40,353 nt of DNA. Source: Azospirillum sp. TSO22-1 (GTDB lineage: Bacteria; Pseudomonadota; Alphaproteobacteria; Azospirillales; Azospirillaceae). Shown here piece by piece: positions 24,310 through 32,640 of the stretch (positions are counted from its first letter, which is position 1; every line of letters starts with the position of its first letter). Both the position numbers and the translations under genes were made by a program. A model generated the notes under the pieces. That model was given only the letters and a program-made list of their open reading frames with translations. It had not been told where the DNA came from and did not search any database. The stretch spans positions 1 through 40,353 of the forward strand of contig NZ_LGQZ01000103.1 of the NCBI RefSeq assembly GCF_003116015.1, in the 5' to 3' direction.

Positions 24310-25518
24310 TCACACCCGCTTCAGCAGGTCGCAGATCCGCCGCACGCCCTCGCGGATGCGCTCGGGCGAGGTGGCGGAGAAGCTCATGCGGATGGTGTTC
24401 TTGCCCGAGCGGTCGGCGAAGAAGGCCGAGCCCGGCACGAACGCCACGTTGGCCTCCTTGATCGCCCGCTCCAGCAGCTGCGTGCCGTCGACGTGCTCCG
24501 GCAGTTCCAGCCAGACGAACATGCCGCCCTGCGGCTTGGTCCAGGTGACGCCGGCCGGGGCGTGCTCCGCCAGCGCGGCGAGCATGGCGTCGCGGCGCTC
24601 CTTGTAGTGGCTGCGCAGCGTCTTGACGTGGCTGTCGAAGATCTGGCCGACCACGTCGTGCAGGATGATCTGGTTGATGGTGCTGGCGTGCAGGTCGGCG
24701 GCCTGCTTCATCAGCACCAGCCGGTTGACCACCTCCGCGGTGGCGAGGACCCAGCCGACGCGCATCGCCGGCACCATGGTCTTCGAGAAGGAGCCGCAGT
24801 AGATCACGTTGGTCGGCTTGCCGCCGTGGCGCGCGGCGTCGAGCCCGACCAGCGGCGGCAGCGGCTCGCCGTCGTAGCGCAGCTCGGTGTAGGCGGCGTC
24901 CTCGACCACCGGCACGCCATGCTTCTCGCAAAGATCCAGCAGCGCCTCGCGCCGCGCCAGCGACACCGTGGTGCCGTTCGGATTCTGGAAGTCGGGCACG
25001 AGGTAGAAGAACTTCGGCTTCTCGGCCAGCGCCGCCTCCAGCGCCGCAAGGTCCGGCCCCTCCTCGTCCATGGGGACGGAGATGTAGCGCGGCTCGTAGG
25101 GCGAGAAGGCCTGCAGCGCGCCCAGGTAAGTCGGCGCGGTCACCACCACGAGGTCGCCCGGGCCGATCAGCAGCTTGCCGATGAAGTCCAGCGCCTGCTG
25201 CGAGCCGCTGGTCACCAGCACCTCGTCCAGCCCGGCCGTGACGCCGTGCTTGCCCATGTAATTGCAGATCCACTCGCGCAGCGGCGTGTGCCCCTCGGAG
25301 ATGGTGTACTGCAGCGCGCCGCCGGCGCCGGCGTTGGACTGGAACACCTTCTGGTAGGCGTGCGCGATGGCGGCGGAGGGGAAGAAGTCGGGGTCGGGGA
25401 TGCCGCCGGCGAAGGAGATGATCTCCGGCCGGTTCAGCAGCTTCAGCAGCTCGCGGATCTCGGATGCGCTCATGCCGGAGACGCGCCCGGCAAACACATG
25501 GCCCCAATCGACAGTCAC
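24310..25518 (-). CDS. PLP-dependent aminotransferase, class I/II (LysN/2-aminoadipate type)
   Basis: The 402-residue product is a fold type I aminotransferase. It has the start ISFAGGIPDPDFFP, the cofactor-binding SGSQQALDFIGKLL near residue 108, PDFQNPNGTT near 180, and the PLP lysine in GSFSKTMVPAMRVGW near 245. The C-terminal Arg that binds substrate carboxylate is in IRMSFSATSPERI. This sequence group includes 2-aminoadipate and broad-specificity branched or aromatic amino acid transaminases, so the substrate is uncertain. The ilv operon nearby makes a role in amino acid metabolism likely. The start is GTG at 25518 with GGAGGA upstream. It follows miaA by 18 bp on the same strand. Confidence 0.9.
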   Translation of the reverse strand: MTVDWGHVFAGRVSGMSASEIRELLKLLNRPEIISFAGGIPDPDFFPSAAIAHAYQKVFQSNAGAGGALQYTISEGHTPLREWICNYMGKHGVTAGLDEVLVTSGSQQALDFIGKLLIGPGDLVVVTAPTYLGALQAFSPYEPRYISVPMDEEGPDLAALEAALAEKPKFFYLVPDFQNPNGTTVSLARREALLDLCEKHGVPVVEDAAYTELRYDGEPLPPLVGLDAARHGGKPTNVIYCGSFSKTMVPAMRVGWVLATAEVVNRLVLMKQAADLHASTINQIILHDVVGQIFDSHVKTLRSHYKERRDAMLAALAEHAPAGVTWTKPQGGMFVWLELPEHVDGTQLLERAIKEANVAFVPGSAFFADRSGKNTIRMSFSATSPERIREGVRRICDLLKRV

Positions 25519-25536
25519 TTTCCGTCCTCCAGAGAC

Positions 25537-26487
25537 TCAATCGCGCAAGGTCGTTTCAAGCGGCCTGAGAATGTCATCCCGAGACGCCGCCGTATAGAGA
25601 GTAGGAACGGCATGGCAGCCCTGCGCGCGTTTGTCCAGGAGTTGATGGCGGAACCACGTCACCTGCCGCTTGGCATAATGCCGCGTCGCCTGTTGCGCCT
25701 TGGCGGTCGCCGCCTCCAGCGACAGTTCCCCATGCATGTGCGCGCGCAGTTCCGGCACGCCCAGCGCCTTCATCACCGGCAGGGCCGGGTCGAGGCCCAG
25801 CGCGTCGAGCGCCCGCACCTCCTCCAGCGCGCCGCGCTCCAGCATCCAGGCGAAGCGCGCGTCGCAGCGGGCGTAGAGATCGGCGCGCGGCGGGTCGATG
25901 ACGTACACCTGGAACCGCAGGCCCGGCGGCGGCCCCTCGGCGTGTTCCTCCTGCCAGGCGGACAGCGGCCGGCCGGTCGCCTCCAGCACCTCCCAGGCGC
26001 GGGTCAGCCGCGTGGTGTCGCCGGGGTTGAGGCGCGCCATGGCCGGATCGCGCGCCACCAGCTCGGCGCGGAAGGCGTCTCCACCCAGCGCCTTCAGCCG
26101 CGCGTGCGCGGCGTGGCGGATCGCCTCGGGGACCGGCGGGACGGTGCTCAGCCCCTCCATCAGCGCGCGCAGATACAGCCCGGTGCCGCCGACCACCACC
26201 GGCAGCCGTCCAGCGGCGCGGGCGTCCGCGATCTCGGCCAGCGCCATGTCGCGCCAGCGCGCCGCCGAACCGCGCTCGGAGCCGGGCAACACGCCGTACA
26301 GCCGGTGCGGCGCGCGCGCCAGATCCTCGGCGCCGGGGCGGGCGGCGAGCACGTCCAGCTCGCGGTAGAGCTGCATGCTGTCGGCGTTGATGACGGTGCC
26401 GCCGAACGCCTCGGCGATGTCGACGGCGAGACCGGACTTGCCGGACGCGGTCGGGCCGCCGATGACGATGACCAGGGTGCTGTCCAT
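25537..26487 (-). CDS. miaA: tRNA dimethylallyltransferase
   Basis: MiaA adds a dimethylallyl group to A37 of tRNAs that read codons starting with U. The 316-residue product has the P-loop IGGPTASGKSGLAVD (residues about 9-23) and the INADSMQLYRELDV substrate motif. VVGGTGLYLRALMEGL near residue 100 and the C-terminal HYAKRQVTWFRHQ that contacts tRNA complete the family pattern. Length is normal. It is divergent from serB across 101 bp. Confidence 0.97.
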   Translation of the reverse strand: MDSTLVIVIGGPTASGKSGLAVDIAEAFGGTVINADSMQLYRELDVLAARPGAEDLARAPHRLYGVLPGSERGSAARWRDMALAEIADARAAGRLPVVVGGTGLYLRALMEGLSTVPPVPEAIRHAAHARLKALGGDAFRAELVARDPAMARLNPGDTTRLTRAWEVLEATGRPLSAWQEEHAEGPPPGLRFQVYVIDPPRADLYARCDARFAWMLERGALEEVRALDALGLDPALPVMKALGVPELRAHMHGELSLEAATAKAQQATRHYAKRQVTWFRHQLLDKRAQGCHAVPTLYTAASRDDILRPLETTLRD

Positions 26488-26588
26488 GACCCACCCTACG
26501 AAACGGCCGCGCCGGCACCAAGACCGTTTCTCGCCGCCCCCGCTCTGTGCTAGGGAGCGCCCGCGCCCTCCAACCGCACCGGTGCCCC

Positions 26589-27491
26589 ATGCAAGCCGTC
26601 GTCACGCTGATCGCCGATCCCACGACCTCCGTCCTCGACGCCGACGCGGCGCAGGCGGTGCGCTCCGCCCTGACGGGGCTGGGGGCCGAGGTGTCGAAGC
26701 CCGACTGGCTGGCGCCGGCCGCGGCCTGCGACTTCGCCTTCGAGGGGCTGGCACCAGAGCAGGCGGAGGCCGCGGCGCGTCAGGCGCTGGGCGGGCTGCC
26801 GGTGGACGTCGTCGCCCAGCCGCGCGCCGCGCGGCGCAAGCGCCTGCTGATCGCCGATATGGAATCGACGATCATCCAACAGGAGATGCTGGACGAACTG
26901 GGCGACTACGTCGGCCTGAAGGAGCACATCGCCGGCATCACCGCCCGCGCCATGAACGGCGAGATCGACTTCAAGGGCGCGGTGCACGAGCGGGTGGCGC
27001 TCCTCAAGGGCCTGCCGGAACGCGTGCTGGACGAGGTGTGGACGCGGGCCGAGCTGATGCCGGGCGCCGCGGCGCTGGTCGCCACCATGCGGGCCAACGG
27101 GGCGGTGTGCGTGCTGGTGTCCGGCGGCTTCCGCTGCTTCACCCGGCGGGTGCGCGACTGGGTCGGCTTCGACGAGGACCGCGGCAACGAGCTGGAGGTG
27201 ATGGACGGCGTCCTCACCGGCCGCGCGCTGGAGCCGATCCTCGACAAGACGAGCAAGCTCGACTCGCTGATGGAATACGCCGGGGCGCGCCGCATCCCGG
27301 TGACCGAGACGCTGGCGGTCGGCGACGGCGCCAACGACCTGCCGATGCTGCTGGCCGCCGGCCTCGGCGTCGCCTACCATGCCAAGCCGGCGGTGGCGGC
27401 CGAGGCGCGCGCCCGCATCGACCACGGCGACCTCACCGCGCTGCTGTACGCCCAGGGCTACCGGGCCGGCGAGATTGTCGGGACGAAGTAA
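26589..27491 (+). CDS. serB: phosphoserine phosphatase
   Basis: SerB removes phosphate from phosphoserine in the last step of serine synthesis. The 300-residue product has an N-terminal ACT-like region (1-80) and a HAD core: LLIADMESTIIQQEMLDEL near residue 95, VLVSGGFRCFTRRV near 177, KTSKLD, and VGDGANDLPML near 240. The second acidic residue of the catalytic motif DxDST is Glu here (DMEST). It could still serve as general acid, but is a departure from the usual Asp. I chose the ATG at 26589, giving the normal length. A small unknown gene follows 12 bp later. Confidence 0.93.
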   Translation: MQAVVTLIADPTTSVLDADAAQAVRSALTGLGAEVSKPDWLAPAAACDFAFEGLAPEQAEAAARQALGGLPVDVVAQPRAARRKRLLIADMESTIIQQEMLDELGDYVGLKEHIAGITARAMNGEIDFKGAVHERVALLKGLPERVLDEVWTRAELMPGAAALVATMRANGAVCVLVSGGFRCFTRRVRDWVGFDEDRGNELEVMDGVLTGRALEPILDKTSKLDSLMEYAGARRIPVTETLAVGDGANDLPMLLAAGLGVAYHAKPAVAAEARARIDHGDLTALLYAQGYRAGEIVGTK

Positions 27492-27503
27492 GGAACGGCT
27501 GCG

Positions 27504-27914
27504 ATGAGCAAGGCTCCTCACGTCATCGACATGGTCGATCCGGCGATGTCGGACGACCAGCGGCAGGTGGAGTTCACCCTGGTGCTGAGCGACGGCTCAC
27601 GGGTGCGCACCGCGGTGCTGCCCGAGCATCTCTCGGGCATCAGTTCGACCTTCCTCAACTACGCCCTGGTCGCGCACAACCGCCTGCGCCAGCTCGGGCT
27701 GGCCGGCGAGCCGGAGGTGCGCACCGACGTGCCGCCCACCGAGGTGACCGGCATGGCCTTCGGCCAGACGCCGGATGGCAAGGGCGCGTTGATCCTGATG
27801 TTCGGCGCCGCGCAGCTGGCCATTCCGGTGGACTCCGGCCACCTGCGCAGCCTCGCCCTGCAGACGCTGGCGCTGGCCGACGCGCTGGACGGGAAGGCGC
27901 CGGTCAAGCAGTGA
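27504..27914 (+). CDS. hypothetical protein
   Basis: I do not recognise the family. The 136-residue product is soluble, without signal or membrane segments. It has a beta-rich centre (VEFTLVLSDGSRVRTAVLP, GMAFGQTPDGKGALILMF) and a C-terminal helix (LRSLALQTLALADAL). AAGGAACG 8 bases upstream and 12-bp spacing from serB support a real gene in the same transcript. Codon use matches the neighbours. Confidence 0.75.
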   Translation: MSKAPHVIDMVDPAMSDDQRQVEFTLVLSDGSRVRTAVLPEHLSGISSTFLNYALVAHNRLRQLGLAGEPEVRTDVPPTEVTGMAFGQTPDGKGALILMFGAAQLAIPVDSGHLRSLALQTLALADALDGKAPVKQ

Positions 27915-27930
27915 CCCCGGAGATCGACTG

Positions 27931-27958
27931 TTCGGCATCCCCCGCTCCGTGATATAAG
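27931..27958 (+). promoter_or_regulatory. possible promoter of the Pro-rich orphan gene
   Basis: TATAAG (27953-27958) lies 16 bp after TTCGGC, and 30 bp before the ATG. The -10 box is good and the -35 poor. Confidence 0.3.
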
Positions 27959-27988
27959 GGGCAACCGCCACCTCGAGGGGTTGCCGCC

Positions 27989-29107
27989 ATGGACCATCCA
28001 CCGCCTTCGACGCGATTTGGCTCCCTGGCGACACAACCGCGCCCCGCGCCCTGTGCCCGTCCATTGCCCGCACCGGCCGCCGCGCGCCGCCCCATGGTCT
28101 CCCAAGCGGCCTCACCGCAGCGGCCCATCCCCGGCCCGCCCACCCCTGCCTTTCGATCTCCGGCCCCCTCCCGGGGAGGGCTTCCGCGGCCGGGTCATGC
28201 CGTCCAGCCGTTCCGGCCGGCCGTGGCGCAGAAGATGGACCCGAGCGGCATTCTCGAAGACCAGCGCCGGCGCGAGGTGAAGAGCCTCATCCAACAAAGG
28301 CTGAAGGGCCAGGTTGCCGCGGTTGGAGAAGCGTACCTCGATTACGTCGTGACCGCCGTGATGCGCCTGCAAAGCAGCGAAGAGATCCTGGATGCAGCCA
28401 ACCACCTGATGCTGCAGGCGCAGATCGGCATGCAGGAGCCGACGACGGTCCTTACGCCCGACGAGGTCGAGAAGAATTCGAAACTCATCAGAGGAATCAA
28501 GGATCGCCTGATCGAAAAAAAGCAGCACCGCGACAGACTGCTGGAGACTCGGGACGCCATCGAGTCTTCTGACGTCCTGATCAGAAAGCTGAGCTTCGAT
28601 GAAGCGAGTACATTCATGAACCCGGCCAAGCTGGCCAATCAGTCGGATGCCTTTCCGTCCGGGGTTGAAGGCGCGAAGGCTTTCGCCATCAGCCGAATCT
28701 ACAAATTCTCCAATGCCGCACGCAACGAGATGGAAGGCGCTTATGATTTTCTGGTTCACATTAGATTGACACGCACTTTGAAGGATTATTTCCTAAAGCA
28801 TCTGTGGGTAAACGAAGACAATCTAAAAGTCGGCAACGAAAAATTCAGTTTCCGCTTCAACCCGCAGGTGAAATACGAAAAGGGCGGCTACACCATCCTG
28901 ATTCCCAGGCAGGCGTGGCCGGCGTTTGTTTCCAGGGTCGAGGTTTACAGCGTATACGGCTCAGACGGAAAGATGATCTTCTCACCGCGTGATCTGGCCA
29001 ATTGGCAACACAACGCGCGGCAGGAGCGAATGCAGGCCGGATACAACATGGAGCCAACGCCGGGCGGCAAGCCGCTGCACGATTATTCAAGTTCCTACAT
29101 CAGCTGA
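27989..29107 (+). CDS. orphan protein with Pro-rich N terminus; function unknown, possible effector
   Basis: I do not recognise the C-terminal domain. The 372-residue product divides in two. Residues 1-82 are Pro/Ala/Arg rich and probably disordered, beginning with PPPSTRFGS and ending HAVQPFRPAVAQKM. Residues 83-372 are a normal folded-looking domain (helical start QRLKGQVAAVGEAYLDYVV, a charged coil near IRGIKDRLIEKKQ, beta-rich end FSFRFNPQVKYEKGGYTIL). The DNA from about 28440 has clearly lower GC than its neighbours, suggesting transfer. Pro-rich leaders with PTRFG and VQP-type motifs occur ahead of variable domains in polymorphic secreted proteins, so an effector role is possible. GAGGGG precedes the ATG; 28235 is an alternative start. 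It overlaps the next, convergent gene by 8 bp. Confidence 0.7.
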   Translation: MDHPPPSTRFGSLATQPRPAPCARPLPAPAAARRPMVSQAASPQRPIPGPPTPAFRSPAPSRGGLPRPGHAVQPFRPAVAQKMDPSGILEDQRRREVKSLIQQRLKGQVAAVGEAYLDYVVTAVMRLQSSEEILDAANHLMLQAQIGMQEPTTVLTPDEVEKNSKLIRGIKDRLIEKKQHRDRLLETRDAIESSDVLIRKLSFDEASTFMNPAKLANQSDAFPSGVEGAKAFAISRIYKFSNAARNEMEGAYDFLVHIRLTRTLKDYFLKHLWVNEDNLKVGNEKFSFRFNPQVKYEKGGYTILIPRQAWPAFVSRVEVYSVYGSDGKMIFSPRDLANWQHNARQERMQAGYNMEPTPGGKPLHDYSSSYIS

Positions 29108-30398
29108 CCACGCCCGCCCCCGCGCCAAGGATCCGCACCGCGACCTGCTTGGTGAACGGGCTCAACGCGAACACCTCCCAGCGCGCGCCGGTCGCCTGCA
29201 CGAACTCCTGGAACGCCTTGTACTCATCATCCCGCCAAGTGCGGTTGCCGACGAACTCGTCGAAGACCAGCACGCTGCCCGGCCGGATGCGGTCGGCCAG
29301 CGCGGTCAGCACCGTCTTCGCCGACGAGTAGATGTCGCTGTCCACGTTGACCAACCGCACGTCGCCCGGATGGGCGGCCAGGAACGACGGCAGCGTGTCC
29401 TCGAACCAGCCGGCGTGCAGCGTCACGTTCGACCGCACTTTCGGAAGCTGCCCCCCGGCGGAGAGCACGCCGCGCGGCTCGGCGCCCCAGGCCTCCGGCA
29501 GCCCCTCGAACGAATCGAAGCCGTGCACCGCCTGCCCCGCCGCCGCCGCGATGCGGTCGATGGAGGTGCCACGGCGCACGCCGAACTCCAGCACCAGACC
29601 GGGCACCGCCGCTTGCGCCACCGCATGCTCCAGCAGTGGACCGCTCAGCGCGAACAGCCGCACGTCGGTGCTGAGGAACGGCACGACGGCGTCCACCGAG
29701 TCCCACAGCGCCCGGCGGCGCGGCTGGCCGGCGACGTGCGCGAGGTGGAGCGCCCGCGCCCCGGCCTCGTCGCCGAGCAGCCGGCGGTAGACGGCGAGCA
29801 ACGCCCAGTACTTGCCGTTGGCGCCGCGCTGCGTCACCGCCCTCTCCACCCGCCGCAGCGCCTCGTCGGGACCGTGCAGGTGCAGCGCCGGGGCATGGCT
29901 GCCGAGCCACCCCGCGGCGTGCTCGGGGTCGCGCGCCAGCAGCGCGTCGAAGGCGGCGAGCGCCGGCGCGGCGACGCCCAGCGCGTTGTGGCAGAGGCCG
30001 ACCTCGTACAGCAGGTCGATGCTGGGATCGGGCACCGTCGCGGCGACGCGCAACGCGGCGACGTAGCGGGCGTCGCGCCGGCAGGCGCCGGCCAGCGTGT
30101 CGGTCAGCCCCGGCAGGCCCGGCGCCAGGGCGGCCACGCTCTCCAGCACGCCGACGGCGCGGTGCGCGTCGCTCGCCGCCAGATGGGCACGGCCGAGGTG
30201 GAACAGCGCCTCCGGGTCGCCGGGATTTTCCGTGAGGGCGCGACGGAGGTGGGCGAAGGCGCGCGCCGGGTCGCGCCGGGCGGCGTAGGCGGCGCCCAGC
30301 AGCACGTCGGCGCCGGGCACGCCGGCCAGCCGCTTCAGCGCCGCGTCGAAGCGCCCCGCGGCGAGCAGGGCGCGGGCGTCCTGGAGAGGGTCTGTCAT
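29100..30398 (-). CDS. TPR protein with C-terminal TylF-type methyltransferase domain
   Basis: The 432-residue product has about 200 residues of TPR-like helical repeats (DPARAFAHLRRALTENPGDPE, ALFHLGRAHLAASDA and similar). A class I methyltransferase of the TylF/MycF type follows (about 225-425): GLVLEFGVRRGTSIDRIA for SAM binding, VHGFDSFEGLPEAWG, VNVDSDIYSSAKTVL with the metal-binding aspartates, and VFDEFVGNRTWRDDEYKAF. Such enzymes O-methylate sugars or other small hydroxyls. The TPR part suggests a protein partner or a surface-glycan machine; the substrate is unknown. I chose the ATG at 30398, where the TPR region begins; the open frame upstream runs into a repeat. Confidence 0.87.
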   Translation of the reverse strand: MTDPLQDARALLAAGRFDAALKRLAGVPGADVLLGAAYAARRDPARAFAHLRRALTENPGDPEALFHLGRAHLAASDAHRAVGVLESVAALAPGLPGLTDTLAGACRRDARYVAALRVAATVPDPSIDLLYEVGLCHNALGVAAPALAAFDALLARDPEHAAGWLGSHAPALHLHGPDEALRRVERAVTQRGANGKYWALLAVYRRLLGDEAGARALHLAHVAGQPRRRALWDSVDAVVPFLSTDVRLFALSGPLLEHAVAQAAVPGLVLEFGVRRGTSIDRIAAAAGQAVHGFDSFEGLPEAWGAEPRGVLSAGGQLPKVRSNVTLHAGWFEDTLPSFLAAHPGDVRLVNVDSDIYSSAKTVLTALADRIRPGSVLVFDEFVGNRTWRDDEYKAFQEFVQATGARWEVFALSPFTKQVAVRILGAGAGVVS

Positions 30399-30409
30399 TG
30401 GGAATTCTT

Positions 30410-30542
30410 GTACCCCTCTCCCGCCCCGGGAGAGGAAGGGGCCCGTGGCGGAGCCGCGGGAGGGTGAGGGTGACTGCAAGGATCCTTGGCTTTACCCTCA
30501 CCCGACGCCTTCGGCGTCACCCTCTCCCGGGGCGGGAGAGGG
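30410..30542. repeat. GC-rich intergenic palindromic repeat, variant family
   Basis: CCCCTCTCCCGCCCCGGGAGAGG on the left faces CCCTCTCCCGGGGCGGGAGAGGG on the right (each quoted as two nested arms). An inner hairpin GACGCCTTCGGCGTC lies at about 30504-30518. Overall layout is like the other repeats but the sequence differs (CTCTCCCG instead of CCTCCCCC). It lies between the TPR gene start and the degP stop. Confidence 0.8.
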
Positions 30543-30548
30543 TTTAAC

Positions 30549-32141
30549 TTATCCCTGGCCGAGCGGCAGGGCCACGAAGCGCAGGTCGCCCTGGCGCTCG
30601 ATCAGCAGCAGGATCGACTTCTTTCCCTGCTCGCGCGCCTTCTGGACCTTGGCGGCGACGTCGCCCGGAGCCTTCACCTCCTCCTGGCCGACCTCGACGA
30701 TGACGTCGCCGGGGCGCACGCCCTTCTCCGCCGCCGGGGTGCCGTTCGCCACCTCGGTGACCACGACGCCCTTCTGGTCCGCCTTCAACTCGAACTGCTG
30801 ACGCAGTTCCGGCGTGATGCCGGTCAGCTTCAGGCCCAGCGCCTCGGTCGGCTTCGGGCCGTTGCCCTTCGGCTTCTCGGGTTCCTCCGGCGCGTTGGCG
30901 AGCAGGCCGGACTCCTCCGCCGCCTCCAGCTCGCCGACCTTGACCTGCATGGTCTGCGCCTTGCCCTTGCGCCACACCTCGACCGGCACCGACTTGTCGA
31001 TGGAGGTCTCGGCGACGACGCGCGGCAGGCGGCGCATCTCGTTGATGTCCTTGCCGTCGAACTTGGTGACCACGTCGCCGGCCTGGACGCCGGCCTTGGC
31101 GGCCGGGCCGTTCGGCGTCACCGAGGCGACCAGCGCGCCCTTCGGCGCCGGCAGGCCGAGGCTCTCGGCGATCTCCGGCGTGACGCCCTGGATGCGCACG
31201 CCGAGCCAGCCGCGCTTGGTGCGGCCGAACTCCTTGAGCTGGGCGACGACCGTCTTGGCGATGTTCGACGGGATGGCGAAGCCGATGCCGACCGAGCCGC
31301 CCGACGGCGAGAAGATCGCCGTGTTGATGCCGATCACCTCGCCGTTGAGGTTGAACATCGGGCCGCCCGAGTTGCCGCGGTTGATGGCGGCGTCGGTCTG
31401 CAGGAAGTCGTCGTACGGGCCGGCGTTGATGTCGCGCTGGCGGGCCGAGACGATGCCGGCGGTCACCGTGCCCCCCAGGCCGAACGGGTTGCCGATGGCC
31501 ACCACCCAGTCGCCGACGCGCATGATGTCGCTGTCGCCGAACGGCACCGCGACGAGCGGGTGCTGCGTCTTGATCTTCAGGAGCGCGACGTCGGTCTTGC
31601 TGTCGCGGCCGACCAGCTCCGCCTTGATGTTGGTGTCGTCCTGCAGGATGACGGTGATCTCGTCGGCGTCCTGCACCACGTGGTTGTTGGTGACGACGTA
31701 GCCGTTCTTGGCGTCGATCACGAAGCCGGAGCCGAGCGACGTGGCCTTGCGCTGCGGCGCGTCGGGCCGGTCGCCGCCGTGGCGGTCGAAGAAGTCCTTG
31801 AAGAACTCCTCGAACGGCGAGCCCGGCGGGAACTGCGGGATCTCCGGCCGCGATCCCTCCGGACGCTCCTGCCCGGGGGCGCCGGGACGGCCCGAACGCT
31901 CGGCGCGCTGCGGCGCGGCCTGGGTGGTGGAGATGTTGACGACGGCGGGCAGGAGCTTCTCCGCCAGGTCGGCGAAGCCGTTCACCGGGCCACCCGGACG
32001 GGCCTGCGCCGCCGCGGGGCCGCTGACCGCCGTGAAGCTCAACGCTCCGGCCAGCGCCAGGGCCATCGGCAGCGCGGCCAGCCGGCCGATCAGGCCGCGG
32101 CGCGGAGCCGGCGTGAAGGTGTTGTCGTTGTCTCGGTTCAC
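30549..32141 (-). CDS. degP: DegP/HtrA-family periplasmic serine endopeptidase (Do family)
   Basis: HtrA proteases degrade or refold misfolded periplasmic proteins. The 530-residue product has a signal peptide (hydrophobic about 22-40, cleavage near AAAQ). The trypsin-like domain has the catalytic triad His154 (NNHVV), Asp184 (SKTDVALL) and Ser258 (GNSGGP). Two PDZ domains follow (about 300-400 and 440-525), as in DegP/DegQ. The loop around QRAERSGRPGAPGQERPEG is Pro/Gly rich. The start is GTG at 32141 with GGAG upstream. It is transcribed after hflK-hflC-DUF2065 but a terminator separates them. Confidence 0.95.
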   Translation of the reverse strand: MNRDNDNTFTPAPRRGLIGRLAALPMALALAGALSFTAVSGPAAAQARPGGPVNGFADLAEKLLPAVVNISTTQAAPQRAERSGRPGAPGQERPEGSRPEIPQFPPGSPFEEFFKDFFDRHGGDRPDAPQRKATSLGSGFVIDAKNGYVVTNNHVVQDADEITVILQDDTNIKAELVGRDSKTDVALLKIKTQHPLVAVPFGDSDIMRVGDWVVAIGNPFGLGGTVTAGIVSARQRDINAGPYDDFLQTDAAINRGNSGGPMFNLNGEVIGINTAIFSPSGGSVGIGFAIPSNIAKTVVAQLKEFGRTKRGWLGVRIQGVTPEIAESLGLPAPKGALVASVTPNGPAAKAGVQAGDVVTKFDGKDINEMRRLPRVVAETSIDKSVPVEVWRKGKAQTMQVKVGELEAAEESGLLANAPEEPEKPKGNGPKPTEALGLKLTGITPELRQQFELKADQKGVVVTEVANGTPAAEKGVRPGDVIVEVGQEEVKAPGDVAAKVQKAREQGKKSILLLIERQGDLRFVALPLGQG

Positions 32142-32298
32142 TGGGGTGATCTCCCTGCCACGAACGTCCGCGCCTTCGCGGGCGGCGGTTCACACGCGTC
32201 CTGACTGCGGGATGTAATCCGTGCGTGCATGCCCTGCAAGCAGGCACGCGAACGTCCGCCGAAAGTCCGGTCGCGAGTGTAAGAAGACGAGTATGGTG

Positions 32299-32336
32299 GA
32301 AAAAAGGCGATTCGCAATGATCACGCGGCGCGAATC
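32299..32336 (-). terminator. rho-independent terminator of the hflK-hflC operon
   Basis: On the minus strand stem GATTCGC / GCGAATC is followed by GCC and TTTTTT. The 5' arm lies inside the last codons of the DUF2065 gene. Confidence 0.8.
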
Positions 32337-32509
32337 AGCCACACGAGGCCTACTCCGAGCACAGCGGCGGCCAGACCGGCGAAACGCATCTGCGTCTCGG
32401 GGACGGCGAGCGCCTGTTCGATCATGCGGCGCATCCCCGTGGGGAACAGCGCGTACAGCGAGCCCTCGATCACCAGGAGCAGGGCGAGGGCGGTGAGGAG
32501 GTCGTCCAT
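32321..32509 (-). CDS. DUF2065 family small membrane protein
   Basis: The 62-residue product has two membrane segments (LLTALALLLVIEGSLYALF and LAAAVLGVGLVWLIRAA) joined by GMRRMIEQALAVPETQMRF, the layout of the DUF2065 (YjeT) family. These genes commonly sit beside hflK-hflC, as in Escherichia coli, and a role in the same membrane complex is possible but unproven. I chose the ATG at 32509; the frame upstream is only the palindromic repeat. It is separated from hflC by that repeat. Confidence 0.88.
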   Translation of the reverse strand: MDDLLTALALLLVIEGSLYALFPTGMRRMIEQALAVPETQMRFAGLAAAVLGVGLVWLIRAA

Positions 32510-32535
32510 GGATGGTCTTCGATTCGGTGACTCTT

Positions 32536-32625
32536 GCCCCCACCCCTTACCCCTCCCCCGCTTTGCAGGGGAGGGGAAAAAGGCACCCTCCCCTGCGACA
32601 GCGGGGGAGGGTCGGGGTGGGGGCA
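32536..32625. repeat. GC-rich intergenic palindromic repeat, copy 3
   Basis: Outer ends GCCCCCACCCC / GGGGTGGGGGC are inverted, with inner CCCTCCCCCGCTTTGCAGGG and its near complement. It lies inside the hflK-hflC-DUF2065 transcript, between hflC and DUF2065. Confidence 0.85.
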
Positions 32626-32640
32626 AGCGTGGCCGGCGCC

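Noticed and set aside
25537..26487. Large frames antisense to miaA
   Set aside because: miaA has clear motifs throughout; the opposite frames have no family features.
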